Shown here in pieces: positions 15,121 to 22,965 of a stretch of 45,564 nucleotides of DNA. Below the pieces are notes generated by a model that was given only the letters and a program-made list of their open reading frames with translations, was not told the DNA's origin and searched no databases. The translations under genes were made by a program, and so were the position numbers. Location of the stretch: the NCBI GenBank assembly GCA_964414585.1, contig CAYPXR010000016.1, forward strand, positions 1 through 45,564. The letters are read 5' to 3'. Within the stretch, counting starts at the first letter, position 1; the number at the start of each line of letters is the position of its first letter. This DNA comes from DATEMU01 sp964414585. GTDB lineage: Bacteria > Planctomycetota > Phycisphaerae > UBA1845 > UTPLA1.

Positions 15121-17183
15121 GCAGGAAGGTCCGCCTGATGGCAACGGCTCTGCGGCGAAGCGGCGTCCTTCTTCTCGCGCTGGCCATGTTCGCCGGCCTC
15201 GGCGGATGTTGGAAGAAGTCGACATCGGCCCACGGCAAAAAGATGCTGGTCCTCGGCTGCGACGGGATGGACCCGAAGCTGGTCCGCCGGATGATGGACG
15301 CAGGCCGCCTGCCGAATTTCTCAAAACTCGCCGCCCAGGGCGGATTACTTCCTCTGACGACGAGCATCCCTCCGCAAAGTCCCGTCGCCTGGTCGAACTT
15401 CATCACCGGGGCCGGACCCGGCGTTCACGGCATTTTCGATTTCATCCACCGCGATCCGACCAAGCAAGCCCTGCCTTATTACTCCACCAACCGCATCACC
15501 GCCGGAAAAAAGAGCAAGCCCTGGTCGCTGGGTAAGAATTACGAAATCCCCGCTGAAGTCATTACCCCCTGGGTCTCGACGGAAGAGAACGAACTGCTCC
15601 GTCGCGGAAAGCCGTTCTGGGATTTTCTCGACGCCGCCGGGATTCCCGTCCAGATGTACAAGTTGCCCGCCAATTATCCGCCAAGCAAATCGATGAACGA
15701 TCACGTCTGCTGCCTGGCGGGCATGGGCGTGCCGGACGCCATGGGACAACTGGGAACCTATCAGCAATTTTCCACGAAACCGCGTCAGGAGAGTCGCTCG
15801 CCCGAGGGATACCGGCTTCCGCTTCGGTGGAATGGCGCGCTCAGCGCCTTTGTTGGAACGCTCTACGGCCCGACGAATGAATTCCGCCGCAAGAACCCGC
15901 CCATGACGATCGAATTGCGAATCTACCCCGATCCCGCCAACGACGTCGCGAAAATCGTCTACGTGAACCAAAGCCCGACCGGCGACGAAACCGTCGAACT
16001 CGTGCTCAGCGGCGGGCAATGGAGCGAATGGAGCCCGATCCGGTTCTTGAAGACGCCGGTGGGGCCCTCGTTCGAAACGATGGCGCGGTTCAGTTTTCAG
16101 CACATCCATCCGGAAGTGGAGCTGTACGTCACGCCTCTGAATTTCGTCCCGACGGCGTCCCCCGTGGTGTTTAGCGAACCGCCGAACTTCCAAAAGGAGA
16201 TCGGAGAGGCCATCGGCCCCTATCACACGCAAGGATTCGCCGAAGCGTTTAACGCCCGCAAGCACCAACTGCTGACCGACGAAGAGTATCGGGCCCAGGC
16301 CGCAACCGTGCTCGATGAAAGCTCGCGGATGCTGGATTACGCCCTGGATCGCTTCCAGGACGGCTTGCTCTTCTTCTACTTCTCGAGCACGGACCTCCAG
16401 GCGCACATCTTCTGGTGGGACTCCGACGAAAAGCACCCCTGTCGCAGTTCGGCCGACGCGAAGAAATACATGGGCGTCATCGAGGATATTTACGTCAAAA
16501 TGGACGACGCGCTGGGCAGGGGCATGAAAAAGCTCGGACCCGATGCCACGGTCATCGTCATGTCCGATCACGGGTTCTGCAATTTCAAAAAATGCGTCGG
16601 CCTTTGCACCTGGCTGCGGGACGAGGGCTACCTCGTCGCCAAATCCAACGCGATCCTGAACTCCGACTGGTCCAAGACCAAAGCCTACGGCCTCGGTCTC
16701 AATGGCCTCTATCTGAATCTCAAGGGACGCGAAAAATACGGCATCGTCGATCCGTCGGAGCGCGATGCGCTCTTGAAGGAAATTTCTGCGAAGCTCCTGG
16801 CCCTCAAGGACCCGGAGACCGGCAAACCGGTGGTCCGCCGGGTCTATCGCTCCGACGAGTGTTATCAGGGACCGGAAGCCAAAAATGCCCCGGACCTCTT
16901 GATCGGCTACGATCGCGACTACCGGGCCAGTTGGGCGACGTGTCTCGGTGAATTCGACAAGTCGGTCATCACGGACAACACCAGCGCCTGGAGCGCGGAC
17001 CACTGCATCGCCCACGATGTGGTGCCGGGAATCGTGCTTTCCAACCGGCCCCTGGCAATTCAGGATCCGGCCCTGATCGATTTGGCCCCGACGATCCTTT
17101 CGGAATTTGGACTGTCCAAGCCGGAGACCATGGTCGGTCGAAATATCTTTGAGAAAACGGGCGATCGAGTGGCAGGCCGCTAA
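15117..17183 (+). CDS. alkaline phosphatase superfamily phosphodiesterase, lipoprotein paralogue
   Basis: 688 residues, start ATG 15117 overlapping the previous stop. The signal peptide ends in a lipobox LGGC (28-31), so it is a lipoprotein outside the inner membrane. The catalytic domain parallels the upstream gene: 'MLVLGCDGMDP' (D49), 'PPQSPVAWSNFITGAGPGVHGIFDF' (putative nucleophile S88), 'YFSSTDLQAHIFWW', 'VMSDHGFCNFKK', 'WSADHCI'. The two genes arose by tandem duplication and then took different anchors, one a double membrane helix and one a lipid. Function is likely hydrolysis of phosphodiester-linked surface lipids or polymers, inferred from family only. A small ribbon-helix-helix-like protein and a membrane protein follow closely. 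Confidence 0.85.
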   Translation: MSRKVRLMATALRRSGVLLLALAMFAGLGGCWKKSTSAHGKKMLVLGCDGMDPKLVRRMMDAGRLPNFSKLAAQGGLLPLTTSIPPQSPVAWSNFITGAGPGVHGIFDFIHRDPTKQALPYYSTNRITAGKKSKPWSLGKNYEIPAEVITPWVSTEENELLRRGKPFWDFLDAAGIPVQMYKLPANYPPSKSMNDHVCCLAGMGVPDAMGQLGTYQQFSTKPRQESRSPEGYRLPLRWNGALSAFVGTLYGPTNEFRRKNPPMTIELRIYPDPANDVAKIVYVNQSPTGDETVELVLSGGQWSEWSPIRFLKTPVGPSFETMARFSFQHIHPEVELYVTPLNFVPTASPVVFSEPPNFQKEIGEAIGPYHTQGFAEAFNARKHQLLTDEEYRAQAATVLDESSRMLDYALDRFQDGLLFFYFSSTDLQAHIFWWDSDEKHPCRSSADAKKYMGVIEDIYVKMDDALGRGMKKLGPDATVIVMSDHGFCNFKKCVGLCTWLRDEGYLVAKSNAILNSDWSKTKAYGLGLNGLYLNLKGREKYGIVDPSERDALLKEISAKLLALKDPETGKPVVRRVYRSDECYQGPEAKNAPDLLIGYDRDYRASWATCLGEFDKSVITDNTSAWSADHCIAHDVVPGIVLSNRPLAIQDPALIDLAPTILSEFGLSKPETMVGRNIFEKTGDRVAGR

Positions 17184-17214
17184 GGCCGCGATTCGGCGAC
17201 CGGGGAGCAGACTC

Positions 17215-17421
17215 GTGTTTGGTGGAAACGTAAAATTGGACAAGGCGCTGCTGGAGCGGGCCACGCGTTACGCAAAAGTCGCCGGTTACGCACACGTGGA
17301 CGAGTTTGTCGCGCACGCACTGGAAAACGAACTCAAACGATTGGACGACGCCAAAGGCGAAGGACAGGAAACAGACCCGGCCGTGTTGGAACGATTGCGC
17401 GGGCTGGGGTACATCGAGTAG
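17215..17421 (+). CDS. small ribbon-helix-helix-like protein
   Basis: 68 residues starting at GTG 17215, chosen because GGGGAG (17202-17207) lies 7 nt upstream and upstream codons overlap non-coding sequence. The segment 'VKLDKALLERATRYAKVAGYAHVDEFVAHALENELKRL' has the strand-helix-helix pattern of MetJ/Arc-type proteins. The tail ends 'LERLRGLGYIE', a motif often seen at the ends of sulfatase/phosphatase-superfamily proteins. It sits 31 nt after the second phosphodiesterase and 41 nt before a membrane protein. It may be a small DNA-binding regulator or a partner of the enzymes. No toxin gene adjoins it, so an antitoxin role is unlikely. Confidence 0.6.
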   Translation: MFGGNVKLDKALLERATRYAKVAGYAHVDEFVAHALENELKRLDDAKGEGQETDPAVLERLRGLGYIE

Positions 17422-17462
17422 CCGACCGACCGATCGGGACCTGCCCCGATTGAGGAATTCTC

Positions 17463-18287
17463 TTGAACTTCCTGACAAAAAACCTGGTCTGGCTGGGCGA
17501 CGTGTTCTTCGCGTTTCTGGCGATGTTTTCCCCAACGGTCATCCTCTGGATTATCTCCGCGCTGATGGGCGTCGTGATGCTCCTGGTCTGGCGCTACACC
17601 TCCAATCAGGAAGCGATCGCGGACGTTCGCCGAAAAATTTCGGCACACCTGCTCGCTTCTCGCCTCTTCAAAGACGACTTGTCCGTGACCTTTCGCGCGC
17701 AAAGGCAGATTATCTGGCAGGCCCTTCGACTCCTGCTGCATTCCATCCGGCCCATGCTGATCATGACCGTTCCATTCGTGCTCGTCATGGCGCAGATCGG
17801 CCTCCGCTATGAGCATCGAGCCGTGATGCCGAGACAGTCGGTGCGCGTCAAAGCCACGCTCAAGCGGGCCGACGCCGTCATGAAGACCGGCTGCGAGCTG
17901 CAACTGCCCGGCGGCATCACCGCCGACCCGGGCGATCCCTGCCGCGTGACGCCGCTGCGAACCGTCGATTGGCGGTTGAGACCCGACAATCCCGGCGCTT
18001 ATCGCTTGAGTTTCGGCAGCGGCTCAGACATCGTCGAAATGCCCCTGATTGTAGGCGCGCGATTTCCCCACTTGAGCAGCATCCGCGGCGGATCCTTCTT
18101 CGAGCGATTGCTCTATTCCGCCGAACCGTCGATCCCCGAATCCTCGGTCTTTGAATCCATCGAAGTGTATTACCCGAAACGGTCCACGCCGATCTTCGGG
18201 TGGGACGTGCACTGGCTGATCTCGCTGCTGGTGCTGTCGATCCTGTTCGCGCTGATCTTCAAGCCGTTTCTCAAAGTTCACATTTGA
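17463..18287 (+). CDS. membrane protein with TM-coiled coil-TM plan (EMC3/TMCO1/DUF106-like resemblance)
   Basis: 274 residues. TTG start at 17463 is supported by GAGGAA (17452-17457) 5 nt before. The layout is: hydrophobic segments about 20-43, a charged helical linker (YTSNQEAIADVRRKISAHLLASRLFKDD..., 46-80), membrane segment about 97-116, a beta-rich soluble domain (120-240), and a C-terminal membrane helix (253-268). The TM, coiled-coil, TM opening recalls the Oxa1/YidC superfamily DUF106/EMC3 proteins, which help insert membrane proteins. That resemblance is by layout only. It closes the phosphodiesterase operon, so it may assist the two anchored enzymes. It converges with the HtrA gene. 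Confidence 0.68.
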   Translation: MNFLTKNLVWLGDVFFAFLAMFSPTVILWIISALMGVVMLLVWRYTSNQEAIADVRRKISAHLLASRLFKDDLSVTFRAQRQIIWQALRLLLHSIRPMLIMTVPFVLVMAQIGLRYEHRAVMPRQSVRVKATLKRADAVMKTGCELQLPGGITADPGDPCRVTPLRTVDWRLRPDNPGAYRLSFGSGSDIVEMPLIVGARFPHLSSIRGGSFFERLLYSAEPSIPESSVFESIEVYYPKRSTPIFGWDVHWLISLLVLSILFALIFKPFLKVHI

Positions 18288-18312
18288 GTCGGCCGGCATC
18301 GACCGGGCCGTT

Positions 18313-18332
18313 GCGCCCCCGTCAGCGGGCGC
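18313..18332. terminator. hairpin at the convergent ends of the phosphodiesterase operon and degP-like gene
   Basis: GCGCCC (18313-18318) pairs with GGGCGC (18327-18332), spanning the stop codon of the leftward protease gene (18322-18324) and lying 25 nt after the rightward operon's stop. There is no U-run, so this is a weak terminator candidate. Confidence 0.3.
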
Positions 18333-19872
18333 GAAGGACCGCAAAAAATTCCCTCTCGCCCGACTTGAACTTGATTCGAACGCCCTTGGCCACGGCCTCG
18401 GGCGTCAGAACGTCCTTCAACTGCCCCGCGTTTTCGATGGGCACGTCGTTCGCACGGACGATCACGTGGCCGACGCGAAGATTCGCGGCATAGGCCTCTC
18501 CAGTCGGATCGACCTTGGTGATCAAAGCGCCGGCCCGATCGTCACCGGAAACTTGAAATCGCTTGGCCAGGCGCTTCGTCAACGTGCAGGCCTCGAAGCC
18601 GAGGCTCTCAAAGTCCTTGGACTCCTCTGCCGCTTTATCAGAGAGTTTGGCGAATTCGCGTTCGTCGGAAGCGGACAGGCGCTCAGGGCTGTGGATTTCG
18701 CGAAGCGTTTCCGGCGACAGCCCGGCGGGCCGCTCACCGATCGTGACCTTCACGTCGCTCGCGGAGCCCTTGCGCCAAACGCTCAGCGTCACGTCCGTGC
18801 CCGGCGTCGTGTCGGCGATGATCTCCTTGAGAAGGTCGTGATTGCCCACGGGCTTTCCGTTGTAGGCCAGGATGATGTCCTCGGCCTGCAAACCGCCTTT
18901 TTCCGCGGGGGTTTTTGCACCGATCTCCCCGACCAGCGCGCCCTGGGGATCCGAGAGGCCGTAGGCGGTCGCGGTCTTGCTGTCCACCGCCTGGATCAGA
19001 ACGCCCAGAAACCCGCGAACGACCTTCTTGCCGGCTTTCAGTTGGTCGGAGATGCGAACGACGGTGTTCGACGGGATGGCGAAACCCACGCCCTGATGGC
19101 CGCCGGAGTCAGTGGCGATGGCCACGCTGATGCCGATGACCTCCCCGTGCGTATTGATGAGCGGGCCGCCGGAGTTGCCGGGATTGATCGGCGCGTCGGT
19201 CTGCAGCCAGTTCTTGTATTCGATGTCGACGTCGACTTCGCTCCGCCCGACGGCGCTGATGATCCCGTGCGAGACGCTGTTGCCGAACTTGAACGGGCTG
19301 CCGATCGCCAGAACGATGTTGCCCACCGTCGCGGCGTCGGAGTCGCCGAACTGCGCCGGGTGAAGGTGGTCTGCATCAATCTTGATCACCGCGACGTCGG
19401 TCTTGTCGTCCGTCCCCACGATCTCGGCGCGAAACTCGCGGCCGTCCGACAGCGTCACGCGGATCACGTCGGCATCCGCGACCACGTGGTTGTTCGTCAC
19501 AATGTGCCCCGCTTCGTCGATGATGACGCCGCTCCCGGTCCCCGTCGTGGGAATGGGCTGAAACCCCTGGTCGCCGAATAGCTTCTTGAGCTCTTCGTTG
19601 ACCGCCTCATTCACGGCCGAGGACTTGATGCTGACGACCGAGGGCTTGACCGCCTCGGCGATGATGCTGAAGGCCCGCGACAACCGGTCCAACTGCGCCA
19701 GCGCGTCCTGGTCGCTCTTGGACAACTCGGGAAAGCTCTTGGCGACGACGTTCGGTCCGTCGAAGCCGCGGGCCGTCGACAAACCAAGGGTGAAAATGCA
19801 GCACCCGGCAAGGACGCAGATGACCGGGATGCGATGAACCAGGAAACGAACTGGCGTGCGAGAAGCCAACAT
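18322..19872 (-). CDS. DegP/HtrA-type serine protease with two PDZ domains
   Basis: 516 residues from ATG 19872 (GGGAGGG 7 nt upstream). The N-terminal hydrophobic segment (residues 11-35) directs it to the envelope. It contains LAGC, so lipid anchoring is possible, though the hydrophobic stretch continues past it. The trypsin-like domain carries the triad H129 (IVTNNHVV), D159 (KTDVAVIKID) and S234 (NPGNSGGPL). Two PDZ domains follow: the first with 'RGFLGVLIQ...GALVGEIGAKTPAEKGGLQAEDIILAYNGKPV', the second shorter ('GALITKVDPTGEAYAANLRVGHVIVRANDVPI'). HtrA proteases degrade or refold damaged envelope proteins. It stands alone, convergent with the phosphodiesterase operon and downstream of dnaA on the same strand. 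Confidence 0.93.
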   Translation of the reverse strand: MLASRTPVRFLVHRIPVICVLAGCCIFTLGLSTARGFDGPNVVAKSFPELSKSDQDALAQLDRLSRAFSIIAEAVKPSVVSIKSSAVNEAVNEELKKLFGDQGFQPIPTTGTGSGVIIDEAGHIVTNNHVVADADVIRVTLSDGREFRAEIVGTDDKTDVAVIKIDADHLHPAQFGDSDAATVGNIVLAIGSPFKFGNSVSHGIISAVGRSEVDVDIEYKNWLQTDAPINPGNSGGPLINTHGEVIGISVAIATDSGGHQGVGFAIPSNTVVRISDQLKAGKKVVRGFLGVLIQAVDSKTATAYGLSDPQGALVGEIGAKTPAEKGGLQAEDIILAYNGKPVGNHDLLKEIIADTTPGTDVTLSVWRKGSASDVKVTIGERPAGLSPETLREIHSPERLSASDEREFAKLSDKAAEESKDFESLGFEACTLTKRLAKRFQVSGDDRAGALITKVDPTGEAYAANLRVGHVIVRANDVPIENAGQLKDVLTPEAVAKGVRIKFKSGEREFFAVLRAR

Positions 19873-20235
19873 GAAAAAACCCTCCCGGGTCAATCGCGGT
19901 ACTGCCACTGGCGACTTGGAGTCCCGGCCGACGCCCCCGCGACCGGCTGGTCAATAGATCGGATGAAAGCCGGTGCGGTTTTGCGCCTTCTTCGTTTCAG
20001 GGAACCCCAGGATGCGTCAGGGCAGAACCCTCCGATTGCCGCCTAAATTGCGCCCGGTTGAGACAAATGATACCCCGCTCTTCTCGGACGCGATAGCCCC
20101 CTCGATTCGATGTGACGGTAAACCTCCGTCCACCAATGATAGGCCGGCAAGATCCCCGCGTGGAAGCCTTTTCTTAGAATTGCGTTCGATAACGGAGATC
20201 GAAAAATCGCCCGCGGCGTGCGACCTCGTTGATTA
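19873..20235. other. intergenic region between the protease gene and dnaA
   Basis: About 360 nt with no convincing gene. It must hold the promoter of the leftward protease gene. TATCAT on that strand (20063-20068) is a possible -10 but I see no good -35. A short hairpin near 20208-20218 may end dnaA transcription. Otherwise I see nothing in it. Confidence 0.4.
20201..20218 (-). terminator. possible dnaA terminator
   Basis: On the dnaA strand CGCC-gcg-GGCG (20218-20208) is followed at once by ATTTTTC (20207-20201), about 18 nt after the dnaA stop. The stem is only 4 bp, so confidence is low. Confidence 0.35.
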
Positions 20236-21654
20236 TCAGCACCCGAGCTGCTCTTCCTGGCTCTTAAGAATGGAGGAGAGTTTGCGCACTTGCTGGCCGG
20301 TCACGCTCTGCCAACTGACTTCCGCGTCGTCGTTCAGCAGCACGCCGATCCGCCGGCACGCCAGAAGGACCGTCGTATGATTCTTGTTGCCCATCAAACG
20401 GCCGATTTCCGGAAACGAAAGGTCCGTGTGCTTTCGCGCCAGGAACATGGCGACGTTGCGGGCCAGCGCGATGGTCCGGCTCTTCCGCGACGTGTGCAGA
20501 TCGGCCGGAGTCATGCCGAAATAAGTCGCCACGCTCTGCTCGATGTCGCTGACCGTCAGGATGCGACCCGTCTGCTTGAGATGATCTTCCAGCGCCTGCC
20601 GGGCCGTCTCCAGCGTGATCGGGCTCTTCATCAGCGAGGCAAAGGCCAGCAGCTTGACCAGGCAGCCTTCCAGCTCGCGGACATTCGCCTGAATCTTGTC
20701 GGCGATGTAGTGAATGACCGGCTCGGGCACGACCTTGTCCATCCGCTGCGCCCGGCGGCGGAGAATGTCGCAGCGCGTCTCAAAGTCCGGCCGCTCAATC
20801 CGAACGACCATGCCCGACATCAACCGCGTCACCAGCGACTCGGGCAGGTCCGTGATCATCCGCGGGTGGGCATCCGATGCGAGGACCACGCGCTTGCCGA
20901 CCGCCTGAATGTCGTTGAAAGTGTGAAGGAATTCCTCCTGCGTCGCCTTCTTGTTGGCCAGAAACTGAATATCGTCGAGCAGCAGTACATCGATCTCGCG
21001 GTAGCGATGGCGGAAGGCGTCGAGCTTGTGCTCGCGGAGGGCAAATAGGAATTGGTTGGTGAACTCCTCGCCCGAGGCATAGACCCAGCGGACTTCGGGT
21101 TTGGTCTCGGCGAGGCTGTTGGCGATGCCCTGAAGCAGGTGCGTCTTGCCAAGGCCGCAGGCGCTGTGGAAGAAGACGGGGCCGGCGTCGCGATCGGGGT
21201 TCTCCACGATCGAGCACGCAATCGAATGCGCGAGACGGTTGGTCGCGCCGACGACGAAATCGTCCAGCCGGCCCCGAAGCTTTCGGGCCGGGCCGAGCGC
21301 TGCGGGCGTTCCATTCTTGCCCTGACGGATGGAGCGCTCCGCGTTGTTCTCGATGAACGCGGCCTGGGAATTAAGCTGGCTCTTGCGCATGTTTCGGAAG
21401 AGCACCGGGTCGATGGAGAAACTGATCTCCACTTCCTTGCCGACGACCTCGCGCGCGGCCTGCGAGATCGCGTCGGAAAAGTGATCTTCGATCCAGCCGC
21501 CGATGAAGAGATTCGGCACGCCGACTTTCATGAATCCGTCGGCGCACGTCAGATGCGTCGAGTTTTTGAACCAGACTTTGAAACGCTGGGGACCGATAAG
21601 TTGTTCGATTCGAGTGCGAATTTTTTCGACGGGCTCGTGAAGTTGGACGGACAC
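20236..21654 (-). CDS. dnaA: chromosomal replication initiator protein DnaA
   Basis: 472 residues, GTG start at 21654 with AGGAG 6 nt upstream. Domain I is residues 5-75 (RIEQLIGPQRFKVWFKNST, IEDHFSDAI). Domain II is a short linker (95-125). Domain III is an AAA+ ATPase with Walker A SACGLGKT (164-171), Walker B LLLDDIQF (225-231 region) and the arginine-bearing 'RLMSGMVVRI'. Domain IV is the DNA-binding helix-turn-helix with 'SFPEIGRLMGNKNHTTVLLACRRI'. The protein binds oriC boxes and melts the origin. The first P-loop position is Ser where DnaA proteins normally have Gly. The neighbours are a protease and acetyltransferase genes rather than dnaN, so the usual dnaA-dnaN order is absent here. 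Confidence 0.97.
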   Translation of the reverse strand: MSVQLHEPVEKIRTRIEQLIGPQRFKVWFKNSTHLTCADGFMKVGVPNLFIGGWIEDHFSDAISQAAREVVGKEVEISFSIDPVLFRNMRKSQLNSQAAFIENNAERSIRQGKNGTPAALGPARKLRGRLDDFVVGATNRLAHSIACSIVENPDRDAGPVFFHSACGLGKTHLLQGIANSLAETKPEVRWVYASGEEFTNQFLFALREHKLDAFRHRYREIDVLLLDDIQFLANKKATQEEFLHTFNDIQAVGKRVVLASDAHPRMITDLPESLVTRLMSGMVVRIERPDFETRCDILRRRAQRMDKVVPEPVIHYIADKIQANVRELEGCLVKLLAFASLMKSPITLETARQALEDHLKQTGRILTVSDIEQSVATYFGMTPADLHTSRKSRTIALARNVAMFLARKHTDLSFPEIGRLMGNKNHTTVLLACRRIGVLLNDDAEVSWQSVTGQQVRKLSSILKSQEEQLGC

Positions 21655-22005
21655 GGCGCGCTCCTTCCGCAGACGCGAACGCGTGATTTGCGTTCACGGG
21701 ATGACAAAAACACAGTTTCGTTCAAAGGTAAGACGCGAAAAAGAGGCTCGCTCCATGCTCCTCCGGCCAGCCGCGATGTCGTCCCGATGGGTCATCGGCG
21801 TCGCGGGTTCGTCTTACCGAGCCGCAGTCTAATTATCGCTTCGCGTCGAGTCAATCAGGAAAACTTTAGTAAAACTTTCATAGTCGCTTCGAACATCGTC
21901 CCCGCAAAAGTTTGCGCAACGATAATTTTTTTCTTCCACCTGTTACAAACAGGCAGGCTCTGCCGTGAATACTCCGTGGATAACCGCCGCCAATTTTTCG
22001 CATCC
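21655..22005. other. dnaA upstream region, candidate oriC
   Basis: A 351-nt gene-free region before dnaA whose distal part is AT-rich. It contains CGTGGATAA (21975-21983), one base from the DnaA box TGTGGATAA. It also has two AAAACTTT copies 11 nt apart (21860-21867 and 21871-21878), an A/T tract (21921-21934) and the dyad CCTGTT-aca-AACAGG (21939-21953). One near-consensus box is few for an origin, so this may only be the dnaA promoter with autoregulation. Confidence 0.35.
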
Positions 22006-22965
22006 TTAGCAGCACCCGACGGTTGAATGCAGCTCGCGAATCAACGCGCGCCGACGCGCGGTTTCGACAAATCCAACGCGGCCGTACAGCCGGAGCGCGG
22101 GTACGTTCGCGGCATCGACCGCGAGCGTAACTTTTTCAAAACGCTCACGATACGCGAGTTTGATCGTTTCATCCAGCAACGCCCGACCGACGCCGCCCGA
22201 TCGATAGTCGGGGTGAACACCCATGTAGGCGACTTCCAGGACTCTGCGCAAGGGGTTTTCTCCCAACAAGATACAGCCGATGGCCCGTTCTTCCTTTCGA
22301 GCCAGCCGCCAACGATGGCACTGAAACAGGCCCACCGCTTTGTGACCGGCGATGATATCCTCGATTTCTCGCAACCCAGTCAGGGCCGGACAATCCAGGC
22401 TCCCTCGATAGGACTGGACGATCAACTCTGCGAAGTCTCGGTGGGAGGAAGAGTTGTATTCATCCCAGGAAAGGGCGGCCGGGGCACAGTCGCCTGCCAA
22501 TCCTCGGGTTGGAATCGAAGCATCGCTGCACACGGTCTTTTCAAGGTAGATCAGTTCGGCGATGGGGCGAAAACCCCTCCGCAGAAGGATCCGCTCGTTG
22601 TACCGATCGTCGAGATGCAGCAAGCACTGGGCCAGCCGGATGTTGCGCCGGGACAGATCATGAACGACCTGCTCAACGAGCGTCTCTTGGGCACTTTCAG
22701 ATCCACCCGTTAGCCCATACGCCGGCAGGAAGAGGACGCCGGTCCGGCCGGGAGATGCAATGGAGGAGCACGCCGCGGCAAGCCGACCTCGGTCCATCGC
22801 CAGCCATTGCCCGCCAAGGTCCAAACTAAGTGCCCGCGAATGATTGATGAACGTCGAGACCTGAGCTTCCACGTCGCCGGGCGATTGGCCGGGCATCCCC
22901 AACGTGAGGCGAAGAACCTTGCGGGCCTGATCGCTGGAAAGCTGCTGAATTTCGAATGGCGTCAC
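22006..22965 (-). CDS. GNAT family N-acetyltransferase
   Basis: 319 residues. GTG 22965 is preferred. It overlaps the glycosyltransferase stop as GTGA and has AAGGA 10 nt upstream, whereas the longer frame only extends inside the neighbour. The C-terminal half is a GNAT domain with the acetyl-CoA motif 'VAYMGVHPDYRSGGVGRALLDETIKLA' and the closing 'VTLAVDAANVPALRLYGRVGFVETARRR'. The N-terminal half looks like a second, degenerate GNAT-type fold ('VEQVVHDLSRRNIRLAQCLLHLDDRYNERILLRRGFRPIAELIYL'), so it may be a tandem GNAT. The acceptor is unknown. It is the last gene of a four-gene leftward run with a glycosyltransferase, suggesting a glycan or surface substrate, by inference. Confidence 0.85.
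   Translation of the reverse strand: MTPFEIQQLSSDQARKVLRLTLGMPGQSPGDVEAQVSTFINHSRALSLDLGGQWLAMDRGRLAAACSSIASPGRTGVLFLPAYGLTGGSESAQETLVEQVVHDLSRRNIRLAQCLLHLDDRYNERILLRRGFRPIAELIYLEKTVCSDASIPTRGLAGDCAPAALSWDEYNSSSHRDFAELIVQSYRGSLDCPALTGLREIEDIIAGHKAVGLFQCHRWRLARKEERAIGCILLGENPLRRVLEVAYMGVHPDYRSGGVGRALLDETIKLAYRERFEKVTLAVDAANVPALRLYGRVGFVETARRRALIRELHSTVGCC

Noticed and set aside
13474..15324. A 616-codon open frame antisense to the first phosphodiesterase
   Set aside because: It has no recognisable domain and a composition typical of an antisense shadow in GC-rich DNA. The sense strand has all the catalytic motifs.
15345..17264. A 639-codon open frame antisense to the second phosphodiesterase
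   Set aside because: Same reasoning: long only because of high third-position GC.
17215..17421. Antitoxin of a toxin-antitoxin pair
   Set aside because: The protein has a ribbon-helix-helix-like pattern, but no small toxin gene adjoins it and the neighbours are enzymes and a membrane protein.
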